64,000 nt of DNA. It comes from Fibrobacter sp. UWB5. Lineage in GTDB: Bacteria > Fibrobacterota > Fibrobacteria > Fibrobacterales > Fibrobacteraceae. Location: NCBI RefSeq assembly GCF_002210295.1, contig NZ_MWQH01000001.1, positions 966,172 to 1,030,171 of the forward strand, read 5' to 3'. Positions 17,001-25,377 of the stretch are shown here, in pieces. How positions within the stretch are numbered: the first letter of the stretch is position 1; every line of letters starts with the position of its first letter. Under the pieces are notes generated by a model. It was not told the DNA's origin and made no database searches. It was given only the letters and a program-made list of their open reading frames with translations. The position numbers were made by a program, and so were the translations under genes.

Positions 17001-17908
17001 AAGAAAAACGCCCGCCCATGAACAAGCGCCTTATCGAAAGCTTGATTATGGCTGGCGCCCTCGACGAATTCCCGGGCAACCGCGCCGTACTCATGGCAAC
17101 CGTAGACCGCGCCATGGAAGTGGCCTCCAGGTTCCAAGAAGATAAAGACCGCGGACAGATGTCGCTCTTTGACATGGGCGGCGGCGCGCCTTCTATGGAT
17201 AGCTCTGCCGAAGTCCTCGAAGAAGCGGAAGAATGGTCTGCTATGGAAATGCTCAACAAGGAACGTGACGTAGTGGGCATGTTCTTGTCGGGGCATCCGC
17301 TCGATGAATTCCGCCCGGAACTGCAGGGCTTTACCTCTTGTTCCTTGGATGAAGAAGAACTGTCGCGCCATGTGGGCGGCACGGTTATTGTGGGCGGTGT
17401 GGTGACCAAGCTGCGTTCTATTGAAACCAAGAAGGGCGATACCATTGGCGTGGGGTCTATTCAGGATTTCCACGGCGACCTAGAAATGTTCTTTAAGAAG
17501 GACCTGTGGGAAAAGTTCCGCGATACGGTGGCGCTTGATGACCGTGTACTTGTCAAGGGAACCCTGGAACAGCAGCGCATGGGCGATGGCGTACAGATTA
17601 TTGTCGAAGAAGTGATTCAGCTGGATCGCGTGCGCTCGGACATGGTGAGCCACATTCACATGGTCGTTTATTCTTCGATGATCGATGACAACTTCACCGA
17701 CAAGTTGCTGACGGCCATGGAAAAGTACGAACCCTTCGAAGGCGAACGCGGTTGCGAAATCGTCTGCCATGTCGAGGCGGAATCCGGCAACGTGCATGTG
17801 CTTACCTTGAAGAACAAGAAGGTCGTTTATACTCCGGAATTGCTGCAGTTCTTGCGTAAGGAATTGGGCGCCGCGAAGGTCTGGGTCTCGAATCGCGCCA
17901 AGCGGTAA
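14048..17908 (+). CDS. dnaE: DNA polymerase III alpha subunit
   Basis: This is the replicative polymerase catalytic subunit. The PHP domain starts with VHLQVHSEFS and LTDHGAMFG. Palm residues include GPGRGSAAGS and the catalytic PDIDTDF, giving D506 and D508. Thumb and finger motifs (YRPGPIDQIPHF, YQEQVM, FNKSHAAAYA) follow, then helix-hairpin-helix motifs and an OB fold near residues 1110-1200. At 1286 aa it is longer than the usual ~1160. Much of the excess is a charged block at about residues 300-397, between the PHP end and YITHLCNQRL. It is 6 nt upstream of lpxB. Confidence 0.97.
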   Translation: MAFVHLQVHSEFSVLQSSARLDGILAAAAAENAPAVALTDHGAMFGILEIQTRGKDMNKARKEKGLPPVKTIYGCHIYVDTSSANQKDPITFERLTLLVENEAGYYNLLRIVSYRYEDGDRWAEIPSVPLSVIEEHKEGIIAIAGDFFSKYGQSVAAGRNSVAREYMEALDKIFDHDHLYISVCDNGVPQQKLLNDYNVQLAGELGREIVAVADVHYIKAEDAEAHKVLRCISLKETLNGFDDKRFPTDKFYFRSEAEMVELFGHIPGAIENTVKIADRCNYTVKTGIGDEFWPRFKIPEDFLASDEYQNIKAIMKAEYDAEYPVVRERELKGIIKDKKKKVTATYCADKGIAEDALTDEDKAEIERLSQPEFFDEDDNKAWDKSVRRWCKPGGDADIYITHLCNQRLKWRFPKEDFKFPAHETDVAKRMYKELNCIRNMNVAGYLLIVWDFINWSREHGIPVGPGRGSAAGSLVTYIIGITDIDPLTFDLLFERFLNPERVSMPDIDTDFADRDRGRVIQYVTDKYGKECVGQIITYGMLKSKAVITDVARVLGLPPAEAKQITKLFPQRTLNFSLKQAWTGKDKKGNNLEDGYSPEPLQAMINSRASYQNLWDIAKKLEDLPRQTGVHACGVVITPTPIYNLAPLYRAAPEDTPVVMYDKHYAEDIGLLKMDFLGLINLSIIQDTVNMVKKNRSIELDMGHIPLDDKETFDLLGKGMTTTVFQFESPGMQKYLRELKPTRIFDLIAMNALYRPGPIDQIPHFIARKNGQEEIDCYHPDLEQVLGETYGVIVYQEQVMKLAQILGGYTLGGADNIRRIMAKKMPEKMAKLEPEFFQKCLDKGYDKAMIQKVWNAVLPFCGYAFNKSHAAAYAYVAYQTAYLKAHYGPEYMAASMTSKMGKTEDIVTIILECKRLDIEVVSPNINASMGEFVANTEGQILFGLAGIRNVGIAVVEDIIAERERRGKFKDIFDFCKRVTEYQGEQKEKRPPMNKRLIESLIMAGALDEFPGNRAVLMATVDRAMEVASRFQEDKDRGQMSLFDMGGGAPSMDSSAEVLEEAEEWSAMEMLNKERDVVGMFLSGHPLDEFRPELQGFTSCSLDEEELSRHVGGTVIVGGVVTKLRSIETKKGDTIGVGSIQDFHGDLEMFFKKDLWEKFRDTVALDDRVLVKGTLEQQRMGDGVQIIVEEVIQLDRVRSDMVSHIHMVVYSSMIDDNFTDKLLTAMEKYEPFEGERGCEIVCHVEAESGNVHVLTLKNKKVVYTPELLQFLRKELGAAKVWVSNRAKR

Positions 17909-17914
17909 AAGTAT

Positions 17915-19015
17915 ATGGCGTGCGGGCCGTACATTCTGATTTGCGCGGGCGAAGACTCCGGGGATTCCGTTGGCGAACCCTTAGTCAAGACTCTCGTTTC
18001 TCAAAATTTTGCCGTAAAAGGTTCGGGCGGCCGCCGCATGCAGGCGGCGGGAATGTTGCCCTTGGTCGATTTTGAAACCTTGCCGGTCTCTGGCTTTGGC
18101 GATGTCTTGCCCAAGTATTTCAAACTGCGAGAGAGTTTCAATGCGCTAAAGTCGGCGTTGGAATCGCCGGAATGTCTCGGGCTGATTGCGATTGACTATC
18201 CGGGCTTTAATATGAAATTGGTGGCGCGGGCGGGGGAGCTCCGCAAGCCCGCTTTGTATGTGGCGCCTCCGCAAGTGTGGGCCTGGAAGCGCAAACGCGC
18301 GAAGGTCCTTGCCGAAAATCCGTACGTCAAGCTCGCCGTATTCTTTGATTTTGAAGAATCGGTGTACCGCGAAGCCGGCTGTAACGTGGTCCGCGTCAAG
18401 CATCCGTTCGCAGAAATCCAAAATGCAGATTGTCGCAGCGAGAATTTTCTCAACGAGAATCTTCGCGACGCCGCAAATCAGGTTCTCCTTCTTCCCGGAA
18501 GTCGCAAGGCGCAGGCGCTCCGCAACTTGCCTATTTATCTGAAAGCGTTGGAGAATGCTGAAAATGTGGTCGTGGTGGCGGCTCGTCAAGAACTGGTGAA
18601 TGCTTTCAAGAAATATGATGTCCCCGTGATTGTCGCTCCCCAAAGTGCGGCGGAGCGAATGGCTCTGTACCAAAGCGCAGAATATGCGTTGACCGCCCCC
18701 GGAACATCGACCTTGGAACTTGCCTTGTCGGGGGCTTCTTTTACGGTTTGCACCAAGCCCGATTTGTTGACTTATTGCTTGGGCCGTTTGTTTATCAAGA
18801 CTAAATTTTTCGCATTGCCGAACATTATTCTGAATCGTCTTGTATTCTCAGAACACATCGTCCCCCCGTGGTCGGGGGTCGACGCTTGGTCGTTTACCAA
18901 GGTCAAAAAAGAAAATGTCGCGAAAGAGCTTTCAGAAAAGCTCTCCGTCGGGAAAAGTTTCGATCAATTAGCGCTTGAATTTCTTGGCCAGTTCGTCGAG
19001 CGTAAATCGCAGTAA
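17915..19015 (+). CDS. lpxB: Lipid-A-disaccharide synthase
   Basis: LpxB condenses UDP-diacylglucosamine with lipid X to make the lipid A disaccharide at the inner membrane, so the organism is expected to make lipopolysaccharide. Family features include the N-terminal CAGEDSGDSVG, GSGGRRMQAAG, FNMKLVARAGELRKPALYV, APPQVWAWKRKR and the C-terminal donor site LLPGSRKAQ...APGTSTLELAL. The 366-aa length is usual. The end overlaps the 3' end of mutL on the other strand by 48 nt. Confidence 0.92.
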   Translation: MACGPYILICAGEDSGDSVGEPLVKTLVSQNFAVKGSGGRRMQAAGMLPLVDFETLPVSGFGDVLPKYFKLRESFNALKSALESPECLGLIAIDYPGFNMKLVARAGELRKPALYVAPPQVWAWKRKRAKVLAENPYVKLAVFFDFEESVYREAGCNVVRVKHPFAEIQNADCRSENFLNENLRDAANQVLLLPGSRKAQALRNLPIYLKALENAENVVVVAARQELVNAFKKYDVPVIVAPQSAAERMALYQSAEYALTAPGTSTLELALSGASFTVCTKPDLLTYCLGRLFIKTKFFALPNIILNRLVFSEHIVPPWSGVDAWSFTKVKKENVAKELSEKLSVGKSFDQLALEFLGQFVERKSQ

Positions 19016-20851
19016 CGTCGGGTGACCGTAGGGCGACTTGAGCGGTTCCTCGGTCAGCATGAGCTGACTAACGAGGGCGGCCATTTCTTCGGATTTGAGC
19101 TTGTCGCCAGCCTGGTAGGCGTTCGTGTTTGCCCAAGCCTTGGCAATGGTGTCTTGCACCTTGACCATGTCGCCTTCGCTTTTGCCCTCGTCACCGATGC
19201 TGTCCAAGAAATCCTTGACCGCCTTGATGGCGCGTGAAAGCGGGAGAGCGCTTGGAATGGCGCGAATCTGGTAGGTCTCGCCACCGAAATGCTCAATGTA
19301 AAAGCCCAAATGCCTGAACTGGTCTTCGACGCTCTTGAGGGCTTCGACTTCAAGCTTGGAAAGTTCCAAGAGTTCCGGGAACAATAGCTCCTGGCTGTCC
19401 AGGGCGGCCCCGTTTCTTAAGGTTTCGAGCGCTTGTTCGTAAAGTACGCGAGAATGGGCCGCATGCTGGTCGATCACCAAAAGGCCGTTTGAATCTTCGC
19501 CGGCAATGTAGGTGTTGGCAATCTGGAAAAAAGTGGGCGGAACCCATTGGGTTCCCGGCTCGGGGGTCTCGTTTACCTTGCCTTCCAGCGAAATGACCTT
19601 GCCTGCTTCAGGCGTGCTGAACAAATCTTGAGCTAAATCGTTTTGCGGAGCGCTCTTACGGGGCTTTTCGTAAGTGAATCCTGCCGTCGGGAAATTCGAC
19701 ATTTCGGGAATGTCGCCGCTCGATTCCTTCGTGGTAAATTCCCTAGGGGTAAAGCTCGGAGCGGGGGGGGCAGCCGGCTTAGAAATCGGTTCTTCAAATC
19801 CGTAGGGGACTTCCGGCTTGCAGTCCTGGAGGTCGCTCAAGTCGATCAAGGGCGAATTGGCCTCCATATCCTTGGTAAAGGCGTCGCGAATGGCGTGGGA
19901 CACCACCAAGAATACCAGATTTTGGTTGGCAAAACGCACTTCGCGCTTGGCGGGGTGCACGTTGACGTCAAATTCCATGTCCGGCATGTCTAAAAACAGT
20001 ACCGAAACAGGCTTGCACTGGGCGCCGTACGGCTCGTAGGCCTGCTGCACCGCCTTGCTGATCATCTTGCTTTCGATAGGGCGGTTGCGGATGAATAAAA
20101 ACTGGTGGTTTCGCTTACCGTTGGTTTCGGTGGTGGGGGATACGTAACCCCAAACGTGTACACCGGCTTCGGTGTAGTCGACCGGCAAAAGCGCCTTTGC
20201 GATTTTTGAGCCGATAGCCTCGGCAATACGGTTGCGCAGTTCGCCCGGAACTCCTGTAAACAAGGTCTTGTCACCGACCTTGTAATCAAAGCGGATTTCG
20301 GGGTGCGCAATAGCCGTTTTTAGAACAACATCGAAAATTCGGGTGCTTTCGGCCGTTTCGCTGCTCAAAAAGTTGCGGCGAACGGGGGTATTGTAAAAAA
20401 GGTTTTCGACCAAAAAGGTCGTGCCGCGGCTAGCCTGAACATCCTGTTTTTGAACAACGTTTCCACCTTCCAGGATAATTCGGCCGCTGTCACCGTCGTC
20501 GGTGGCGCTGGTTATGGTCAATTTGGACACGGCGGCGATGGAGGCTACGGCTTCGCCTCTAAAACCATTTGTCTGCAAATGGAACAGGTCGTCTGCATTA
20601 AAAAGCTTGGAGGTGGTGTGCCTCAGGTAACACAAATCCAGGTCGGCCTCGTTCATGCCTTTGCCGTTGTCGGTAACCTGGATTTTTTTCTTGCCGCCTT
20701 CTTCGATGGACACCTGTATACGGGTGGCTCCCGCATCAATGGCGTTTTCAATCAGCTCTTTTACGGCCGACGCGGGGCGCTCTATGACCTCGCCAGCAGC
20801 GATTTTATTGATGATTTCATCCGATAAAACGTGTATTTCAGCCGATTTCAT
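18968..20851 (-). CDS. mutL: DNA mismatch repair protein MutL
   Basis: MutL links mismatch recognition by MutS to strand removal. The N-terminal GHKL ATPase is complete: EVIERPASAVKELIENAIDAG, DNGKGM, RHTTSK and GFRGEAVASIAAVS. A Pro-rich linker around 340-420 joins it to the dimerisation domain. The C-terminal endonuclease motif DQHAxxExxxxE appears as DQHAAHSRVLYE, with serine in place of the first glutamate, and the usual CPHGRP motif appears as SPYGHP. Nuclease activity is therefore doubtful. A TATATTT 5 nt before the ATG suggests a leaderless transcript. The 3' end overlaps lpxB. Confidence 0.95.
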   Translation of the reverse strand: MKSAEIHVLSDEIINKIAAGEVIERPASAVKELIENAIDAGATRIQVSIEEGGKKKIQVTDNGKGMNEADLDLCYLRHTTSKLFNADDLFHLQTNGFRGEAVASIAAVSKLTITSATDDGDSGRIILEGGNVVQKQDVQASRGTTFLVENLFYNTPVRRNFLSSETAESTRIFDVVLKTAIAHPEIRFDYKVGDKTLFTGVPGELRNRIAEAIGSKIAKALLPVDYTEAGVHVWGYVSPTTETNGKRNHQFLFIRNRPIESKMISKAVQQAYEPYGAQCKPVSVLFLDMPDMEFDVNVHPAKREVRFANQNLVFLVVSHAIRDAFTKDMEANSPLIDLSDLQDCKPEVPYGFEEPISKPAAPPAPSFTPREFTTKESSGDIPEMSNFPTAGFTYEKPRKSAPQNDLAQDLFSTPEAGKVISLEGKVNETPEPGTQWVPPTFFQIANTYIAGEDSNGLLVIDQHAAHSRVLYEQALETLRNGAALDSQELLFPELLELSKLEVEALKSVEDQFRHLGFYIEHFGGETYQIRAIPSALPLSRAIKAVKDFLDSIGDEGKSEGDMVKVQDTIAKAWANTNAYQAGDKLKSEEMAALVSQLMLTEEPLKSPYGHPTLLRFTLDELAKKFKR

Positions 20852-20856
20852 GCCCC

Positions 20857-20863
20857 AAATATA
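20857..20863 (-). promoter_or_regulatory. -10-like element of mutL, probably leaderless
   Basis: On the minus strand TATATTT is followed by GGGGC and then the mutL ATG, a gap of 5 nt. No ribosome binding site fits in this space. Confidence 0.5.
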
Positions 20864-20961
20864 GCCTTTTGGGGGTATAATACGTATATTTTTGCTAAAT
20901 TAATAGTCCGAAAAGGCTGAGTGGCGTTTTTCAAAATACCATTCAATAGAGTGAGGTAAAA

Positions 20962-22257
20962 GTGCTTTCTAACCTATTCCTTCAGTTGACTCACATTGAG
21001 TTGCTCATCTCGTATCCTGTCAAGGATATCTTGACTCTCATTAAGCGTGACCCTCGTTTCAATGTCAAGTTGCTAAACGACATCTACTTCGAAGATTCGT
21101 TCGTGGATGAAAGTGTTCACCGTCTTATGATGAACAATGTGGTAAACTGGCTCTATGAACGTGGCGAAAATCCGGACGAATTCGTACAGCGCATTATGGA
21201 CCGTTGCGCCACTTTCGAAGCGATTCCCGCTCGTAGCGTGCTTCGTTCTTACCTTCCGTATGTTTCGCAGTTCTATGCAACTGAAGACGTCCGTCAACTC
21301 TGCCTTGATATTATTCCGAAGCGTTATCCGCTGCTTTCCAATGCGAAGTTCCTCCGCCGTGAACTGGTCGACGGTTTCCGCAAGGAATACTTCACCTACC
21401 GGTTTGACTCCCCGGGTATGCTGATTACGAACCCCATGCGCTGGTTCAACGGCTTGGTGCAGATCGGAGCTATTCTCCTGAATACGCCTCGCTACGAAAA
21501 AATTGAATATAAGGCTTGCCAGACCTCTTTTGTGGAAGCTCTTGAAAATCGTGTTGCTGCCGAAGTTCGCGATGGCTTTGTGTTTGTGAATGGCCGCCAG
21601 GTGGGCGAATACAAGACCTTTGGCGATTGCCTTGCCGAATATGGCCTCGAATGGGACTTCGAAGCCGAAAAGAAGATGGCCTGCATCCGCGCCACCGAAG
21701 ATGTGGTGGACGAAAAGGTTGGCGCAGTCCTGATTCAGAAGGGTTGCTATTACGGCGCACCGGCTGGTGTGGTCTACTTTGATTACAAGGCCAATGTGGT
21801 GGCTCCGGAACCGTTCAACAAGCTCATGAGTGCCGTGGTTAAGCAGGAATTCGATTCCTGGGAACCGATCCAGAAGGCTCAGGAACAGCTCTTGGAAGCC
21901 ATGAACGACTCCGTGACGATTATCTACTACAAGAGCGACGATTCTATCTCGGTGAACAACAAGCACTTGATGCGTAACGTGCCTGCTCGAATTCTCCGCA
22001 ACTTGCTGCGCGAATACAGTGCAACTGGTCGTGAAGAATTTGAAAACCGTGAATTCAAGCGCGATCCGTCTATTTGCATGGACCCGCTGCGTCCGAACTT
22101 CGAAAGCCGCTTGAACCGCGTGATTGCTCATATCAACGGCTCCGACGATCCGGAACATCCGTCCGAAGGCGTGAAGAAGTTCTTTGAAATCGAACGCCAT
22201 CGTCGCGGTGGATTCCGCTTCGTACCGAAGTGCAAGATTATTTTCCGCGAAGAGTAA
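20962..22257 (+). CDS. Unknown protein with winged-helix-like C-terminus
   Basis: This 431-aa protein starts at a GTG at 20962 with GAGG at 20953-20956 as ribosome binding site; TATATTT lies at 20885. No enzymatic family was recognised. The N-terminal ~250 residues are mostly helical, with many aromatic and charged residues and no signal peptide. Residues ~320-431 resemble an OmpR-type winged helix: helices around VPARILRNLLREYSATGREEFENREF, a conserved-looking RPNFESRLNRVIAHI helix, and a terminal hairpin RRGGFRFVPKCKI. A DNA-binding regulator is a reasonable inference, but the domain is divergent. A GC-rich stretch and the candidate RNA at 22342 follow. Confidence 0.7.
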   Translation: MLSNLFLQLTHIELLISYPVKDILTLIKRDPRFNVKLLNDIYFEDSFVDESVHRLMMNNVVNWLYERGENPDEFVQRIMDRCATFEAIPARSVLRSYLPYVSQFYATEDVRQLCLDIIPKRYPLLSNAKFLRRELVDGFRKEYFTYRFDSPGMLITNPMRWFNGLVQIGAILLNTPRYEKIEYKACQTSFVEALENRVAAEVRDGFVFVNGRQVGEYKTFGDCLAEYGLEWDFEAEKKMACIRATEDVVDEKVGAVLIQKGCYYGAPAGVVYFDYKANVVAPEPFNKLMSAVVKQEFDSWEPIQKAQEQLLEAMNDSVTIIYYKSDDSISVNNKHLMRNVPARILRNLLREYSATGREEFENREFKRDPSICMDPLRPNFESRLNRVIAHINGSDDPEHPSEGVKKFFEIERHRRGGFRFVPKCKIIFREE

Positions 22258-22341
22258 ACGCCTGTTTACTAAATCCCAAATGTAATCGAAACGGATTTAG
22301 AAAATAAGCAAATTGGTAGTTCCCGCGGGCAAATAAATGGG

Positions 22342-22489
22342 TATATTTGGAATCGTGAACGGTAGAAGGGTAAATCCTCAAACGACACTATCATTGCTCC
22401 CCTCCTGATAGGTTCAAGGTTCCACATACCGATTCATATTTTCTCCTTCTTAGGAAAGGCTCCTCGTTAGAGGGGCCTTTCTTTTTTCA
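22342..22489 (+). ncRNA. Candidate structured small RNA with its own promoter and terminator
   Basis: TATATTT at 22342-22348 could be a -10 element. Downstream, GAATCG (22350-22355) pairs with CGATTC (22430-22435), enclosing CTATCA/TGATAG (22388-22393 and 22406-22411). An 11-bp terminator stem lies at 22455-22465/22470-22480, followed by T6. Only a 17-codon GTG ORF lies inside. I could not match it to 4.5S, 6S or tmRNA. It could instead be the long 3' trailer of the preceding gene. Confidence 0.4.
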
Positions 22490-22624
22490 TTGACCGGATG
22501 GTCAATGAAAAAAGAAAGGCCTTCGGCTCGGCAATGTCGGCAAACAAGTTTGCCGCCGCTGCGCTCGCCTTACGGCCTTTTCTACGCCTGTTCTACGGCT
22601 CGGAAATGGCAATGCAAGCATTGC
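22474..22624. repeat. Palindrome cluster with a perfect 22-bp inverted repeat
   Basis: A perfect 22-bp inverted repeat (22474-22495 and 22500-22521, loop GGAT) shares its left arm with the 3' half of the upstream terminator. To its right are GGCAAAC/GTTTGCC (22539-22554) and GCAATGC/GCATTGC (22609-22624), each with an AA loop, and two CGGCTCGG words. No ORF of note lies here. It separates the convergent 20962 gene and topB and should terminate transcription both ways. Confidence 0.75.
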
Positions 22625-22635
22625 TGCTTCTCGGT

Positions 22636-25377
22636 TTATTTTTGAGAGATGACTTCGACGGTTAATTTGTTGAAGGCGAGTTTGCCGCCGTCGCGGATTT
22701 CAAGCGCTGCGCGGAAGGTCGTGTCGTTCTTCTTGAACGGCTCCAGAACCGGCGTGAACTTGTTTTTAAGCAAACCCTCCACTTCTTCATCGCTAAATTT
22801 GCGCTGGTAGAATACTTGCGGAATGCCAAAGCCACATTGCGGGTTCATGCACACGTAAGCGGCGTGATTCGCTTCGCCATTACCTTGGTTCGATGTCCCG
22901 GTGCGAAAACGCAATTGGTCTCCGCAAACGGGGCAGGGAAGGTTCCTGTGGGCGAATTCAAAAACGGTGCGGCCCTTGTTCTCGCCTTCGCCCCATTTGA
23001 GGCGTGCGGCGAAATCAGAACCTTTCTTGCTCTTGAAATCTTGAATCAGCGGCGTCTCGCCGTTGGTAAAGAGCTCGTTTATTTCGGCGGCGGTAAGCGC
23101 ATGGCCTGCGACAGTCTTGAATAGCGTGAATTTGCAATCAACTCCATCGGTCGCGCTGGTGCAGAATAAGGCGTTTTTGTTTTCTTCGAGAATCGCGCCG
23201 CAGAGCGGGCACTTGTATTCTGTTTTTTGTCCGTGGAACTTGCCATCGCTTTCGAATTCAAATTGAATATTGAAATCCTTATCGACCGAAAGCTTCGCTG
23301 AAAATTCGGTGCCTTTCTTGCTCTTGAATCCAGAAACCGGTCCGACGGTTTCGCCGGCGAGCAGTTTCTTGATCTCGGCGTGGGCAAGCATCTTGCCTGC
23401 CACGGTGTGCCCGAATCGGAATCCGCATTCGGGCTTGGGGCACACGTAGCCCCACGGGGCTACATCGAGCGCGCTCCCGCACTTGGGACATGGAATGCTT
23501 TCGGTTACGGTTTCGCGCTCGAACTGGCAGCCGTATCGCGCATGCAAATCGGCGAACAGCTGCTTCACGTATTCAACGATTCCGTCGCGGAATTCTGCAG
23601 GCGCGAGCACGCCCTTTTCTACTTGCGAAAGCTTGTATTCCCATTCGCCGGTCATTTCGGGCGACTTGACTTTTTCATCCATCAAGGCGATGACTTCGCG
23701 CCCGCGGGTGGTACTCACCAGGTAATTCTTTTGCGCTTCGATAAATCCGCGTTTCTTGAGCGTTTCGATAATGCCTGCTTGCGTTGCCGGCGTACCCAAG
23801 CCGCGGTCCTTCATGGCTTCGGCAAGTTCTTCGTTTTCGATCTGCTTGCCTGCGGTTTTCATCGCGGCCAGGAGCGTCGCTTCGGTATAGTACTTGGGCT
23901 TGCTCTTCTTTTTCTTTTGCAGTTCTACGCTGTCAAAAGGCGCGTGTTCGCCGACGGCCCATTCCGGGAAAGTTTCCACCAGGTTTGTAATTTCGTCGTT
24001 GTCGCCCTTGCCTTCGGACTCCCCGCTTTTTTCGCCGCTGGATTCGTCCTTCTTTTTCCCTTTCTTCTTTTCTTCCTTGACGAGGGCGCGGAATCCCAAA
24101 TCCTCATTGCGCTTGAGCTTCAAACGGAATAGGTCTTTTTCGGTGTTGAGCGCGATTTCCATTTCGTCCCACACGTACGGCTTCAGCCATGCCTGCACAA
24201 AACGCTCCTTGGCCAGGTCGTAAATCTTCTGCTCCATTTCGGGCAAATCGTTCGGGGCTTCTCCGGTGGGGATAATGGCAAAGTGGTCTGTCACCTTGCT
24301 TGAATTGATAAAGACGAAATTCTCGTCGAAGGTGCGGAAAATCTTTTGCTGCTCCGGGTTTGCCAATTTTTGAGCAAGGGCGTAGGCTTCTTGCTTCATG
24401 GTGTCGGGCAGGTACTGCGAATCGGTACGCGGGTAGGTGAGCAGTTTCTTTTCGTACAGGTTCTGCGCGCAATCCAGAACTTGCTGGGCGCTGTATTTAA
24501 AACGCTTGTTGCCCTCTTTCTGCAATTCGGTCAAGTCAAAAGGCTTTTGCGGGAACTGCTTCTTTTGCTGGGTATCGATTTTGGCGATCGCGGCTTCTGT
24601 CGGCGGATTGCATCGTGCCACCACCGCATTCGCTTCCGTCTCTTTTTCGAAGACGGCGACTTTGTCGTCCTTGAGCAATTGGGCCTGGAATCCTTTCCAT
24701 GTGCCCACGACGCTGTAGTAGTACAGTTCCTTGAATTGCTCCACGATGGTATCGCGTTCTACAATCAGGTTCAGGGTCGGCGTCTGTACTCGTCCCACCG
24801 AAATCATCTTGCCGCGCCCTGCGGTGAGCGTGTAGGCGCGTGTCGCGTTCAGGCCCACCATCCAGTCGGCTCGCTGCCTTAAGCGGGCTGCATAGCTTAA
24901 ATTCAAGCGCTGGGAGGCGTCTTCCAAGTTCTTCCAGGCCTTGTCCAAGTCTTTGGCCACATAGCTGTTCACCCACAGGCGCTTGATGGTCTTTTGCTTA
25001 AAAGAGGGTGTGTAATCGAGCACCAAGTCAAAAATCAAGTTACCTTCGCGACCGGCATCCGCGCCGTTCACCAGAACGTCGGCTTGCTCCATCATCTGGC
25101 GCACCACATTCAGTTGCTTCTTGGTGCTCTCGATTTCCATGAGCTTGAATTTCTCGGGGAGCAGGGGCAAATTCGAAAGCCGCCAGCCGCCTTCGAATCC
25201 GGGGTAGGCGTCAAGAGGCGCAAGGGTAATCAGGTGACCCACGCACCAGGTGATGCAGTGGTTCTTGCCAATCAAGCATCCGTCGCCCTGGGTAAATTTT
25301 TCCCCTTCCAACCGCTCCAGCATGGGGCGGTAGTGTTGGTTTGCGACAGACGGTTTTTCGGCGACAAGCAGGATCAC
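22636..25377 (-). CDS. topB: DNA topoisomerase III, type IA
   Basis: This type IA topoisomerase passes single strands through a transient nick. The Toprim domain opens with LLVAEKPSVA and has GADAGREGNLI (a DxxxE variant of the acidic triad). The active-site tyrosine is in LTYPRTDSQYLP near residue 318. A Lys/Ser/Glu-rich stretch of ~30 residues sits near 440-465. The C-terminus has three zinc-ribbon repeats (CPKCG..CPKPECGF, CPLCG.., CPVCG..CMNPQCGF), each followed by a homologous beta unit. The 913-aa length is above average because of these. The start is a GTG overlapping the stop of the upstream gene (GTGA), so translation is likely coupled. Confidence 0.93.
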   Translation of the reverse strand: MILLVAEKPSVANQHYRPMLERLEGEKFTQGDGCLIGKNHCITWCVGHLITLAPLDAYPGFEGGWRLSNLPLLPEKFKLMEIESTKKQLNVVRQMMEQADVLVNGADAGREGNLIFDLVLDYTPSFKQKTIKRLWVNSYVAKDLDKAWKNLEDASQRLNLSYAARLRQRADWMVGLNATRAYTLTAGRGKMISVGRVQTPTLNLIVERDTIVEQFKELYYYSVVGTWKGFQAQLLKDDKVAVFEKETEANAVVARCNPPTEAAIAKIDTQQKKQFPQKPFDLTELQKEGNKRFKYSAQQVLDCAQNLYEKKLLTYPRTDSQYLPDTMKQEAYALAQKLANPEQQKIFRTFDENFVFINSSKVTDHFAIIPTGEAPNDLPEMEQKIYDLAKERFVQAWLKPYVWDEMEIALNTEKDLFRLKLKRNEDLGFRALVKEEKKKGKKKDESSGEKSGESEGKGDNDEITNLVETFPEWAVGEHAPFDSVELQKKKKSKPKYYTEATLLAAMKTAGKQIENEELAEAMKDRGLGTPATQAGIIETLKKRGFIEAQKNYLVSTTRGREVIALMDEKVKSPEMTGEWEYKLSQVEKGVLAPAEFRDGIVEYVKQLFADLHARYGCQFERETVTESIPCPKCGSALDVAPWGYVCPKPECGFRFGHTVAGKMLAHAEIKKLLAGETVGPVSGFKSKKGTEFSAKLSVDKDFNIQFEFESDGKFHGQKTEYKCPLCGAILEENKNALFCTSATDGVDCKFTLFKTVAGHALTAAEINELFTNGETPLIQDFKSKKGSDFAARLKWGEGENKGRTVFEFAHRNLPCPVCGDQLRFRTGTSNQGNGEANHAAYVCMNPQCGFGIPQVFYQRKFSDEEVEGLLKNKFTPVLEPFKKNDTTFRAALEIRDGGKLAFNKLTVEVISQK

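Noticed and set aside
14189..17473. 1094-codon open frame on the minus strand inside dnaE
   Set aside because: It lies wholly antisense to an unmistakable dnaE, has no recognisable domain and reflects the codon bias of the sense gene.
22342..22489. Assignment of the candidate RNA to 4.5S, 6S or tmRNA
   Set aside because: No SRP apical loop (GGAAGGA-type), no 6S-like long bubble and no tRNA-like ends were found.
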